NCBI GenBank assembly: GCA_035654795.1
Contig: DASRWC010000020.1
Location: 8,619-72,618, forward strand
Source of the DNA: JAAYLC01 sp035654795
GTDB taxonomy: Bacteria; Bacteroidota; Bacteroidia; Flavobacteriales; Flavobacteriaceae
Reading direction: 5' to 3'
Length of the DNA stretch: 64,000 bases
Below are positions 43,071-51,701 of the stretch, piece after piece (positions within the stretch are counted from its first letter, which is position 1; every line of letters begins with the position of its first letter). The position numbers and the translations under genes are program-made. The notes beneath the pieces are model-generated. The model was not told the origin of the DNA. It saw only the letters and a program-made list of their open reading frames with translations, and ran no database searches.

Positions 43071-45096
43071 GTCCGATATATTTTCGAATAAACCACTCAA
43101 CCGAGAGAAAGAAAACGATTATTCCTAAAAGATATTTCCAATCAATCAGAGGTATGGTTTTATGTTCTGACTTTTGAACCTGTTTAAACGAGTCATTCTT
43201 GAGAAGATCATGTACTAATGTCCCTGCATCTGCTATAAAATAAGCCTGTCCTCCACCTTTTTCTGCAATTCGGTTTAATTTAGCTACATCAGCATTCAGA
43301 AATTGCTGTTCCACGTCAAAATCCAATACTGAAAAAGAACCGGCTGTTTTCAGCGGTTCATCTGCCACAGTCACCTCAAAATCATACTCCCCGGCATTCA
43401 GGTTTCCAAGATCCACTTCGTAGTAATTGTTTTTAAGCAGTAAAGGAAAAACCTTTTCTTCCTGCTTTTCCTGATGTTTGATTTTTACAAGAATGGTAGC
43501 TTTTGGATCAAAAACAAAATTCTTGTCAAAGTATTGCGCTGTGATTTTAATCGGTTTATGGTTGTAATAGAAAGATTCAGCGGTTACTTCAAGTCGGATC
43601 CGCCTTTTATTTGAAGCTAAATATTGAACAATACTTCCCACAAATTGGTCAAATTTCTCAAAATTTCCTTCTTTTCTATAACTCACCGCCCGCCATCGCC
43701 AAAATCCATCGCCATCCCATAATCCATAGCGCCTTCCATTATCTTCAATGGTAGCAGCCATTGGATTCCCGTTTTCCATGCCATTCACGGTTTGTTCTAA
43801 AATAACTTGAGCCGCTGCGTGAATTTCAATGTTTCCGAATTGGGAATAAAGTGGCGGAAATCTATCAAACCCAATATCTTCAACCGCAAAAGAATTGTAA
43901 TTTTTATTCAACGATCCCTGAACCTTATCCATGCTTTGGGTACTCTTTTTTGTGAAGAAATTTTGATACTTATTTAAGGCATCCCAATTTGTTGATTCAC
44001 CGGTAATCAACCAATATTGTTTCCCGGTTTTCTCCAGAGCCTCGAAGAGACGAAAAAAGTTTAGGTCGGGCTGATAGAGAATTATGAGTTGGTAATCCTC
44101 TATTTTTCCTATAGCCTCCACAGGTTCTTTAATATCAACTGTTCGTTGTTTATTTGCAGAAATCGATTTTTTGAGTGCGCCCAAATCCGGGTGTGAAATT
44201 GAACTAACTATCAAAACGTTGGTGGCCTGATCGATTACTTCTACGGCAAAAGGTTTTTGATTGTTTGATTTGTTCTTTTCTTCTGCAAGGGGTCTGATGG
44301 AAGCAATATATTTCTGAAGTCCTACAGATTCTGCCGGTAGAGTGAATTCTATCACTTTAGAATTCTCCCCTTCGGAAAAGTTGAGGGTGGTGCGGTAAAC
44401 TTCTTTCCCTCCGTGTGAAACCGAAAACTCAGAGGAAATCGAATTTTCTCCGTTATACGAAACAAATACTTCTATCGGGAACTTGTTTTTCAGGAAAGCA
44501 TAACGGTTTGTATTGAGTTGCTCAATTTTTAAATCTACATGAGTTATGGAATCTCCTAAAATAAGGGAATAGATGGGCCACTTATACTTCGATGCGGCAA
44601 ATTCATAATCTGTACCTATGGTTTGATTTCCATCTGTTAGGAGTACAATTGGTGCCGTTTGATTTTTGTAAACTTCGTGAAAAGCCCGCAGCGGATTGGA
44701 AATATTGGTGTTTTTTTCGCTAAAGGTAAGGGAATCGAGAGGTGAGAAGTCTTCTCCTAACGAGAAAAAACGTACATCAAATTTTTCATTTAGGTCACGG
44801 TGATTCTTCAATTCTTCGTAGAATTTCTTTGCTTCTTCCGTGTAATTCAAATGCGAAATAGAAGCTGAATTATCTATTAAAACCGGTAATTGAGGTTTTT
44901 CAATCCGGAAGCTTTCGTTTTTAAATTTCGGATTGATCAGCAAGAGGAAAAGTGCAAAAAGTGTAATAGACCGAACTATTATAAAAAGCGGTCGAATCTT
45001 TTTGGGAGCTTTCGACCTGAAGCTATACATAAAAACAGCCAGAGCAATAGCTATTACTCCGGCCAGTATTATATAAAGTAATATTAAGTTGTTCAC
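43063..45096 (-). CDS. Large membrane protein with VWA/BatA-like N-terminus
   Basis: This 677-residue protein has helix 1 about residues 3-26 and helix 2 about 38-58 (IIVRSITLFALFLLLINPKF). It continues into a VWA-like strand with LPVLIDNSASISHLN (D-x-S-x-S), YKNQTAPIVLLTDGNQTIG and a final helix DWKYLLGIIVFFLSVEWFIRKY. The order of helices, VWA-like domain, periplasmic body and C-terminal helix parallels the 6258 BatA-domain gene, so the two are probably distant paralogues. The start is a GTG at 45096 preceded directly by an in-frame stop, so no longer version is possible. It follows fabG by 18 bp. Confidence 0.75.
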   Translation of the reverse strand: MNNLILLYIILAGVIAIALAVFMYSFRSKAPKKIRPLFIIVRSITLFALFLLLINPKFKNESFRIEKPQLPVLIDNSASISHLNYTEEAKKFYEELKNHRDLNEKFDVRFFSLGEDFSPLDSLTFSEKNTNISNPLRAFHEVYKNQTAPIVLLTDGNQTIGTDYEFAASKYKWPIYSLILGDSITHVDLKIEQLNTNRYAFLKNKFPIEVFVSYNGENSISSEFSVSHGGKEVYRTTLNFSEGENSKVIEFTLPAESVGLQKYIASIRPLAEEKNKSNNQKPFAVEVIDQATNVLIVSSISHPDLGALKKSISANKQRTVDIKEPVEAIGKIEDYQLIILYQPDLNFFRLFEALEKTGKQYWLITGESTNWDALNKYQNFFTKKSTQSMDKVQGSLNKNYNSFAVEDIGFDRFPPLYSQFGNIEIHAAAQVILEQTVNGMENGNPMAATIEDNGRRYGLWDGDGFWRWRAVSYRKEGNFEKFDQFVGSIVQYLASNKRRIRLEVTAESFYYNHKPIKITAQYFDKNFVFDPKATILVKIKHQEKQEEKVFPLLLKNNYYEVDLGNLNAGEYDFEVTVADEPLKTAGSFSVLDFDVEQQFLNADVAKLNRIAEKGGGQAYFIADAGTLVHDLLKNDSFKQVQKSEHKTIPLIDWKYLLGIIVFFLSVEWFIRKYIGLT

Positions 45097-45114
45097 TTAC
45101 AGGCTTGCTAAAAA

Positions 45115-45861
45115 TTAAGTGAGCATTCCACCATCTACATGGAGCACTTGCCCTGTAATATATGAAGATAAATCACTTCCCAGGAATACACAGGCATTAG
45201 CGACATCTTCCGGTTGCCCTCCACGTTTCAACGGAATAGCATCTCGCCAGCCTTGAACCGTATTTTCATCTAATTTACCCGTCATTTCAGTTTCAATAAA
45301 TCCGGGAGCGATGGCATTGCAACGAATATTTCTAGAACCCAATTCAAGAGCAATAGACTTGGTAAATCCGTGAATTCCTGCCTTGGATGCTGCATAATTG
45401 GCTTGTCCGGCATTTCCCTTCACCCCTACCACTGAGCTCATATTTATAATAGAACCTTTCCGTTGTTTTAGCATCGTGCGCTGAACCGCCTTAGTCATAT
45501 TAAAAACAGACTTTAGATTTACTTCTATTACTTTGTCAAAATCATCTTCAGACATTCTCATTAACAGGTTGTCTTTGGTAATTCCGGCATTATTTATTAA
45601 AATATCGATTGTTCCAAAATCAGAGATCACCTGATCTATTAATTTCTGTGCGTCTTCAAATGAAGCTGCATCACTTTTATAAGCACGAATTTCTGCTCCT
45701 GTTTTGGATAATTCGTTTACAATTTGATTAGCAGAATCTGCCGATGAGCTGTAGGTAAAGGCTACTTTGGCACCGTGTGCGATGTAAGCTTCCACGATTC
45801 CTTTTCCGATTCCGCGGCTTCCCCCGGTGATTACTGCAATTTTTCCTTCCAATAATTTCAT
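45115..45861 (-). CDS. fabG: 3-oxoacyl-[ACP] reductase
   Basis: The 248-residue short-chain dehydrogenase performs the ketoreduction step of fatty-acid elongation. NADP-binding is ITGGSRGIGKGIVEAY, the active site is NMSSVVGVKGNAGQANYAASKAG (Ser, Tyr, Lys), and NNAGITKDNLLMRM and the final GQVLHVDGGMLT are strongly FabG-like. It lies downstream of the lpx block with its own start region after a terminator at 45932-45959. Confidence 0.93.
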   Translation of the reverse strand: MKLLEGKIAVITGGSRGIGKGIVEAYIAHGAKVAFTYSSSADSANQIVNELSKTGAEIRAYKSDAASFEDAQKLIDQVISDFGTIDILINNAGITKDNLLMRMSEDDFDKVIEVNLKSVFNMTKAVQRTMLKQRKGSIINMSSVVGVKGNAGQANYAASKAGIHGFTKSIALELGSRNIRCNAIAPGFIETEMTGKLDENTVQGWRDAIPLKRGGQPEDVANACVFLGSDLSSYITGQVLHVDGGMLT

Positions 45862-45931
45862 AGATACGGATTTGATTGGTTTTTGTTTTTTCTAGCAAAG
45901 GTCAAATATAAGAAATGACCCTGTGAAATAT

Positions 45932-45959
45932 TAAAAAACCCCATCTGATGACAGGGTTT
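45932..45959 (-). terminator. Terminator of the DNA-binding-like gene
   Basis: AAACCC and GGGTTT arms around a 12-nt loop; minus-strand T run follows. It lies between 45968 and fabG. Confidence 0.65.
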
Positions 45960-45967
45960 GTTTGTTA

Positions 45968-46519
45968 TTACCGGTTTATTTGATAATCCGGCAGGAGCTT
46001 TTCGCGCTCGTCAACCCATTGCGGAAGGGCGATGACTTTTTCACGAGTTCCTTTTACTCCCACGGTTATTATTTTCTCTTTTTGTCTTAAACCAAAAACT
46101 GCATTAACCAGAGATTGCCTTGTTTTTGCAAAACTTCCAGATTCAAGCTTCATGGTAACGATGGCATGGTTTGCCAAGTCGTCTAAAGTAAGCGGTCGTT
46201 GCACGCTCTTTAGACGGGTTACAATAAATTTTCCCCAAACCGATTTTCGGCCACGTTTTCCTTTTGCTTTTTTTGGAGTAGTGGTTTTCTCTTGTTTGGT
46301 TGTAGAGATGCTTTCCTCTTCCGTTTCAGAATCTTCATCGGCTGCCACCGGTGTAGTCTTAATTCGGTTTTCTGCAATCTCAAGGATGTTCTCAGGCATT
46401 GGAATGTCCTGTAATTGATCTAAAACTATTTTTAGATCTTGCAGCCGCTTGAGTGTAGCAGCATACTCCTGCTGATACTCCAGCTTAATTTGTTGCAAAG
46501 TCTCTAGGGGAACTCTCAT
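45968..46519 (-). CDS. Basic protein with AT-hook-like linker, probable DNA-binding
   Basis: The 183-residue protein has three parts. An N-terminal coiled-coil (about 1-45, LETLQQIKLEYQQEYAATLK) is followed by an acidic then basic linker with TTPKKAKGKRGRKSVWGKF (the G-K-R-G-R-K of AT-hooks). The C-terminal ~80 residues (VTRLKSVQRPLTLDDLANHA, FAKTRQSLVNAVFGLRQKEK) resemble a small winged helix such as HARE-HTH. I infer a nucleoid-associated or regulatory DNA-binding protein. It lies between sucD and fabG and ends in a terminator. Confidence 0.6.
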   Translation of the reverse strand: MRVPLETLQQIKLEYQQEYAATLKRLQDLKIVLDQLQDIPMPENILEIAENRIKTTPVAADEDSETEEESISTTKQEKTTTPKKAKGKRGRKSVWGKFIVTRLKSVQRPLTLDDLANHAIVTMKLESGSFAKTRQSLVNAVFGLRQKEKIITVGVKGTREKVIALPQWVDEREKLLPDYQINR

Positions 46520-46564
46520 GTCGTTGAATTTTGTTTTTTTGGTTTAAGGTTAATATAGCCCAAC

Positions 46565-47437
46565 TCACGCCAAAACCGTTGCCACTTTTTTTCCGATTTC
46601 AGCGGGGCTGTCAACTACGTGAATACCACATTCACGCATTACTTTTTTCTTGGCCTGTGCGGTGTCGTCACTACCGCCTACTATAGCTCCTGCGTGTCCC
46701 ATGGTGCGGCCGGCAGGTGCAGTTTCTCCGGCGATAAATCCAATTACGGGTTTCTTAATGCCACTTTCTTTATACCATCTTGCTGCATCAATTTCCAGCT
46801 GCCCTCCAATTTCTCCAATCATTACTACAGCTTCACAATCTTCATCTTTAATTAACAATTCCAAAGCTTCTTTGGTAGTGGTACCAATAATAGGATCTCC
46901 TCCAATTCCGATGGCAGTTGTAATTCCAAGACCTTGTTTTACTACCTGATCAGCAGCTTCGTATGTAAGTGTACCTGATTTTGAAACAATTCCTACACTT
47001 CCTTTCTTAAATACAAATCCCGGCATAATACCAACTTTAGCTTCCTCAGGTGTAATTACTCCGGGGCAATTCGGTCCGATAAGTCTGCTGTTTCTTTGCT
47101 TCACATAATTGGAAGCCGTGATCATATCTTTTACGGGAATCCCTTCAGTAATGGTGATGATTACCTTGATTCCTGCATCTGCTGCTTCCATTATGGCATC
47201 TGCTGCAAAAGCGGGCGGAACAAAAATAATGGAGGTATCGGCTCCGGTCTCTTTTACTGCATCTTCCACAGTATTAAAAACTGGTTTTCCAAGGTGCTGC
47301 TGTCCACCTTTTCCCGGAGTTACACCACCAACTACATTAGTACCATATTCTATCATTTGCTCGGAGTGGAATGTTCCTTCACTTCCTGTAAATCCTTGTA
47401 CAATTATTTTGGAATTCTTGTTAACTAAAACGCTCAT
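46565..47437 (-). CDS. sucD: Succinyl-CoA ligase alpha subunit
   Basis: The 290-residue subunit binds CoA and carries the phosphohistidine of succinyl-CoA synthetase. Features are the N-terminal GFTGSEGTFHSEQMIEYGT, GPNCPGVITPEEAKVGIMPG and the active histidine motif GRTMGHAGAIVGG. The beta subunit gene sucC is not in the window, as is common in Bacteroidota. Confidence 0.95.
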   Translation of the reverse strand: MSVLVNKNSKIIVQGFTGSEGTFHSEQMIEYGTNVVGGVTPGKGGQQHLGKPVFNTVEDAVKETGADTSIIFVPPAFAADAIMEAADAGIKVIITITEGIPVKDMITASNYVKQRNSRLIGPNCPGVITPEEAKVGIMPGFVFKKGSVGIVSKSGTLTYEAADQVVKQGLGITTAIGIGGDPIIGTTTKEALELLIKDEDCEAVVMIGEIGGQLEIDAARWYKESGIKKPVIGFIAGETAPAGRTMGHAGAIVGGSDDTAQAKKKVMRECGIHVVDSPAEIGKKVATVLA

Positions 47438-47469
47438 TGTTTTTTATATAATTTTTATTAAAAATCGTT

Positions 47470-47477
47470 CAAATATA
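47470..47477 (-). promoter_or_regulatory. Candidate -7 element (TATATTTG) for sucD
   Basis: Minus-strand TATATTTG lies 32 bp before ATG 47437. No TTG at standard spacing, so a weak or activated promoter. Confidence 0.4.
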
Positions 47478-47501
47478 AATAATTCTAAAGGTAAAAAAGC
47501 T

Positions 47502-47918
47502 TTAAACCTTAATTACTTCATAACCTCTTGAAGTATCATCTTTTTCTGAAGCCGGCTGACTGATGAGATGCCCCCGAATAATTTTATTGTCTTGAAGTTC
47601 CCATATGGCGATGAAGTGCGCCACACCTACTTCTTCGTCCTGATTTTCGAAGGTGCGCACATAGTATTTATGGCGAACGGTCACAAAGTTTCGCTGCGCC
47701 AGAAGGTGGCTGATTTCTACTCGTAAATCGGTATAAGAGGCACGGATTCCCTCAAAAAAAAGCTTGATGGAATCCAGGTCCATAATGGTCAACCCATCAG
47801 AACTATTCCAAAGGATACGAATCTTTGGATCAAAGAACGTTGGAATTACCGTTCTATCTGTCAGAAAATCTCTGGAATAAAAATCACGAATTATTTCTCG
47901 TGGTGACAGCGTACTCAT
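47502..47918 (-). CDS. NTF2-fold (SnoaL-like) protein
   Basis: This 138-residue protein has the cone-shaped NTF2-like layout: an N-terminal helix IIRDFYSRDFL, ILWNSSDGLTIMDLDSIKLF, VEISHLLAQRNFVTVRHKYY and a C-terminal VAHFIAIWELQDNKIIRGHL. Substrate and activity are unknown; the fold serves both enzymes and binding proteins. It overlaps the upstream lpxD-like gene by 4 bp (ATGA), tying it to the envelope block. Confidence 0.8.
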   Translation of the reverse strand: MSTLSPREIIRDFYSRDFLTDRTVIPTFFDPKIRILWNSSDGLTIMDLDSIKLFFEGIRASYTDLRVEISHLLAQRNFVTVRHKYYVRTFENQDEEVGVAHFIAIWELQDNKIIRGHLISQPASEKDDTSRGYEVIKV

Positions 47919-48853
47919 CGTATTTTATCTAATTTATCAATTATGTCGGGAATCAGCCTTATGGTGGCCATTTCCTTAAATTTCTTTCTAAATTCATCGG
48001 CAGGAGAACCGAAGTACCTGCCATTTCCGGGAAGTGATTTACTCACACCACTTTGAGCCAAAAGAATTGCTTTCTCACCAATTGTAATTCCGCTGGTGAT
48101 CCCTACTTGGCCCCAAATTGTAACTTCGTCTCCAATAAGTACACATCCAGCAATACCTACTTGCGATGCTATCAAGCATCGTTTTCCAATAACCGTATCG
48201 TGGCCCACGTGTACTTGATTGTCCAATTTAGAGCCCTCGCCAATAGTAGTTGCAGAGGTTACACCTCGATCAATGGTACAGAGCGATCCAAGTTCCACAT
48301 TATTTTCAATAATTACTTTTCCGCCACTCTCGAGTTTATCAAAATGTGTGCTCCTGTTTTTATAATAAAAGGCATCACTCCCAATTATGGTTCCTGCATG
48401 TATGATTACATGGTCACCTATCTCGGCATCATCATAAATCACTACATTGGGATAAATCAGGCAGTTTTTTCCAATTTTCACATTATTTCCGATAAATACA
48501 TTAGGCTGGATGTGCGTTCCTTCTCCAATAACGGCTGTGTCGGCAATAGCACGATTAGCTCCGCGAAATGGGTTAAAGTGCCGAGTTAATTTATTGAAAT
48601 CCCGAAACGGATCGTCGGAGATTAGCAATGCTTTTCCCGAAGGGCAAGGCACTTCTTTATTTATCAAAATGATGGTAGCAAGAGATTGAAGCGCTTTATC
48701 GTAGTATTTCGGATGGTCCACAAAAACAATGTCACCCGGTTGTACCACGTGGATTTCGTTCATTCCCAAAACTGGGAATTGCGGATCTCCAACAAATCGG
48801 CTTCCGATGATCTCGGCAATCTCTTCTAGCGTATGGGGAAATTGAAATTTCAT
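47915..48853 (-). CDS. LpxD-like left-handed beta-helix acyltransferase (second copy)
   Basis: This 312-residue protein has an LpxD-type N-terminal uridine-binding domain (LEEIAEIIGSRFVGDPQFPV, QPGDIVFVDHPKY). Hexapeptide repeats (about 105-260) form a left-handed beta-helix, and KLDNQVHVGHDTVIGKRC retains the catalytic histidine of LpxD. A short helical end follows. It differs clearly from the lpxD at 51694. It may acylate an alternative sugar or the second site of lipid A precursors; this is inference. It is located directly behind efp. Confidence 0.8.
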   Translation of the reverse strand: MKFQFPHTLEEIAEIIGSRFVGDPQFPVLGMNEIHVVQPGDIVFVDHPKYYDKALQSLATIILINKEVPCPSGKALLISDDPFRDFNKLTRHFNPFRGANRAIADTAVIGEGTHIQPNVFIGNNVKIGKNCLIYPNVVIYDDAEIGDHVIIHAGTIIGSDAFYYKNRSTHFDKLESGGKVIIENNVELGSLCTIDRGVTSATTIGEGSKLDNQVHVGHDTVIGKRCLIASQVGIAGCVLIGDEVTIWGQVGITSGITIGEKAILLAQSGVSKSLPGNGRYFGSPADEFRKKFKEMATIRLIPDIIDKLDKIR

Positions 48854-48855
48854 AC

Positions 48856-49422
48856 TTACTCTTTAATTCTCTCTTGATACTGGCCTTTTTCAGTATCAAT
48901 ACGAATTTTGTCTCCTTCGTTGATAAACAGAGGCACGTTAATTTCCGCACCGGTTTCCACCGTAGCGGGTTTGGTAGCATTGGTGGCTGTATTTCCGCGC
49001 ACTCCGGGTTCTGTAGAAACAACTTGCAAAATTACGTGAGCCGGCATTTCTACGGACAAAGGTGCTCCATCCTCGGCATTGATCATAACGGTAACCACTT
49101 CGCCCTCTTTCATTAATTCGGGAGCATCAAGAATCCCTCTTTGTAATGTAATTTGCGAATAATCTTCAGTATTCATAAAATGAAAGGTATCACCTTCATT
49201 GTATAAATATTGAAATTTATGGGTTTCAACACGTACGTCATCAATTTTATGACCGGCGGCAAAAGTATTTTCAATTACTTTTCCTGTGGTTACACTTCTT
49301 AATTTTGTTCTCACGAAAGCCGGACCTTTTCCGGGTTTTACGTGTAGAAATTCGACAATTTTATAAATGTCATTGTTATATCTTATGCATAATCCTTTTC
49401 TGATGTCTGAAGATGTTGCCAT
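48856..49422 (-). CDS. efp: Elongation factor P
   Basis: The 188-residue protein rescues ribosomes stalled at consecutive prolines. It has three beta-barrel domains; domain I contains FLHVKPGKGPAFVRTKLR with the tip lysine Lys32. Further blocks are YLYNEGDTFHFMNTEDY, LPAHVILQV (as MPAHVILQV) and domain III INVPLFINEGDKIRIDTEKG. No epmA/epmB-type modification genes are seen nearby. Confidence 0.95.
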   Translation of the reverse strand: MATSSDIRKGLCIRYNNDIYKIVEFLHVKPGKGPAFVRTKLRSVTTGKVIENTFAAGHKIDDVRVETHKFQYLYNEGDTFHFMNTEDYSQITLQRGILDAPELMKEGEVVTVMINAEDGAPLSVEMPAHVILQVVSTEPGVRGNTATNATKPATVETGAEINVPLFINEGDKIRIDTEKGQYQERIKE

Positions 49423-49465
49423 AGTTCTATTAAATAAAAATTTTAAATTGCTACTTAAAATATGA

Positions 49466-50251
49466 TCAATTGGTATTAAAATATCCTTTCATAATACCTC
49501 TTTTCGAATTCTTGATAAATTGCAGAATCTCATCACGTTCAGGAGTAGCTTCCATCTCTGCTTCAATGATTTCTGCGGCCTGGGAGGTATTATAGTTCTT
49601 TTGATAAAGTATTCTATAGATACTTTGAATTTCACTGATTTTCTGTGAAGAAAAACCACGTCTTCGCAGACCGATTGAGTTTATTCCCACATAACTTAGT
49701 GGTTCACGAGCTGCTTTTACAAACGGAGGAACGTCTTTTCTAACCAAGGATCCACCGGTAACGAAAGCATGATTTCCAATCATACAAAACTGATGAACAG
49801 CCGCCATTCCGGCCAAAACCACATAATCTCCCACCGTAATATGTCCTGCTAAAGTGCTGCTGTTGCTAAAAATGCAATTGTCACCTACGAAACAATCGTG
49901 AGCAATGTGGCAATAGGCCATGATGAGACAGTTTTTTCCGACAACCGTCTTTCCCCTATCACTTGTTCCCCTATTTATGGTAACAAATTCACGGATAGTG
50001 GTGCCATCACCTATTTCGGTTGTGGTATCTTCACCTTGGAATTTAAGATCTTGGGGAACGGCTGAGATCACTGCCCCCGGAAAGATACTACAATTCTTCC
50101 CGATGCGTGCTCCCTCCATAATTGTTACGTTACTCCCAATCCAGGTGCCTTCTCCTATTTCCACATTGTTATGGATCACGGTAAAAGGTTCGATAACGAC
50201 ATTCTTAGCTATTTTAGCTCCCGGATGAACGTATGCAAGTGGCTGATTCAT
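49466..50251 (-). CDS. lpxA: UDP-N-acetylglucosamine acyltransferase
   Basis: The 261-residue protein catalyses the first step of lipid A synthesis. It starts LAYVHPGAKIAKNVVIEPFT, hexapeptide repeats run to about 190, and AYCHIAHDCFVGDNCIFSN carries the catalytic histidine. The C-terminal helical domain RGFSSQKISEIQSIYRILY is LpxA-like. Part of the lpxD-lpxC/fabZ-lpxA-efp block. Confidence 0.96.
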   Translation of the reverse strand: MNQPLAYVHPGAKIAKNVVIEPFTVIHNNVEIGEGTWIGSNVTIMEGARIGKNCSIFPGAVISAVPQDLKFQGEDTTTEIGDGTTIREFVTINRGTSDRGKTVVGKNCLIMAYCHIAHDCFVGDNCIFSNSSTLAGHITVGDYVVLAGMAAVHQFCMIGNHAFVTGGSLVRKDVPPFVKAAREPLSYVGINSIGLRRRGFSSQKISEIQSIYRILYQKNYNTSQAAEIIEAEMEATPERDEILQFIKNSKRGIMKGYFNTN

Positions 50252-50294
50252 TAATCTTTATAGTTGTTTACTTAAACAATTTTGTTAGACTTGT

Positions 50295-51701
50295 TTAATC
50301 ATTTTTTACTTTCACCATCTGAGCCATCAATTCGGCTTCAGTTACCATCTTGTCACTCACATAAGCCTTACCGCTCATATGGACAATTCCTCTTCGAATG
50401 GGAGAAAGCAGCTCTAACTTGAAAATAAGAGTATCTCCCGGTGTTACTTGATGCTTAAATTTTACGTTATCTATTTTCATAAAAAACGTCAAATAATTTT
50501 CCGGATCCGGAACTGTACTTAGTGCCAGAATACCGCCACACTGAGCCATCGCTTCTACAATCAGCACGCCGGGCATTACCGGTGCTCCGGGAAAATGTCC
50601 CACAAAGAACGGCTCATTCATGGTAACGTTCTTGATGCCAACCACTTCCGAATCAGATAATTCCATAATCTTATCTACTAATAAGAATGGCGGGCGGTGT
50701 GGCAAGAGTGCCATGATCTGGTTGATATCTTTAACAGGTTCTTTGTTCAGGTTGAATTTTGGAACCTTATTTCTGCTTTCTATTTTAATGATTTTTGCAA
50801 GTTTTTTAGCAAACTGCGTATTGACAAAGTGTCCCGGTTTGGTAGCAATCACCTTTCCGCGTATGCGCTGACCTACCAAGGCTAAGTCACCCATAACGTC
50901 CAAGAGCTTATGCCGTGCAGCTTCATTGGGGAAATGCAATGTCAGGTTATCCAGAATGCCATTAGGTTTAACCGAGATATTATCTTTGCCGAAAGCTTCT
51001 CGCAATTTGCTCATGGTTTCCGGAGACAATTCTTTATCTACATAGACAATAGCGCTGTTTAGATCTCCACCTTTAATCAGGCCGTTCTCGAGTAACATTT
51101 CGATCTCATGGAGAAAACTAAAAGTGCGGGCATTTGCTATTTCTGTTTTGAATTCTTTAATCGAATTCAGGGTGGCGTTTTGGGTTCCTAATACCTTAGT
51201 TCCAAAATCAACCATTGTTGTGAGCTGATATTCATCTGCAGGCATCACAAGAATTTCACTTCCTGTTTCTTCATCTTTATATGAAATTACCTGCTCCACC
51301 ACATATTCTTCTACCGGCGCATCCTGAATAATGATTCCTGCCTGCTCTAATGCTTCCACAAAAAATTTTGAAGATCCGTCCATTATTGGAGGTTCTGAGG
51401 CATCCAGCTCTATCATACAATTGTCTATACCCAGACCTACAAGAGCCGCAAGTACGTGTTCTGTGGTGTGTACTTTAACACCCAATTTTTCCAGATTGGT
51501 TCCGCGTTGTGTGTTTACAACATAATTTGCACTAGCTTCAACAACCGGTTGTCCTTCCAAATCGGTTCGGACAAACTTGTAGCCGTAATTTTCCGGTGCA
51601 GGTTTAAAAGTAAGTGTTACCTCTTTTCCGGTGTGCAGTCCGACCCCCTGTAAAGAAACCTCTTTCTTTATGGTTTTTTGCTTTTCTACACTTTCACCCA
51701 T
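50295..51701 (-). CDS. lpxC/fabZ: LpxC-FabZ fusion: UDP-3-O-acyl-GlcNAc deacetylase and 3-hydroxyacyl-ACP dehydratase
   Basis: The 468-residue bifunctional protein is characteristic of Bacteroidota. The LpxC half (about 1-310) has EVSLQGVGLHTGKEV, the zinc motif HTTEHVLAALVGLGIDN, DGSSKFFVEAL and RHKLLDVMGDLALVGQ. The FabZ half (about 325-468) has INQIMALLPHRPPFLLVD and the active site HFPGAPVMPGVLIVEAMAQ. LpxC commits to lipid A; FabZ competes for the same hydroxyacyl-ACP pool, so fusion keeps both activities in step. Overlaps lpxD by 8 bp. Confidence 0.96.
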   Translation of the reverse strand: MGESVEKQKTIKKEVSLQGVGLHTGKEVTLTFKPAPENYGYKFVRTDLEGQPVVEASANYVVNTQRGTNLEKLGVKVHTTEHVLAALVGLGIDNCMIELDASEPPIMDGSSKFFVEALEQAGIIIQDAPVEEYVVEQVISYKDEETGSEILVMPADEYQLTTMVDFGTKVLGTQNATLNSIKEFKTEIANARTFSFLHEIEMLLENGLIKGGDLNSAIVYVDKELSPETMSKLREAFGKDNISVKPNGILDNLTLHFPNEAARHKLLDVMGDLALVGQRIRGKVIATKPGHFVNTQFAKKLAKIIKIESRNKVPKFNLNKEPVKDINQIMALLPHRPPFLLVDKIMELSDSEVVGIKNVTMNEPFFVGHFPGAPVMPGVLIVEAMAQCGGILALSTVPDPENYLTFFMKIDNVKFKHQVTPGDTLIFKLELLSPIRRGIVHMSGKAYVSDKMVTEAELMAQMVKVKND

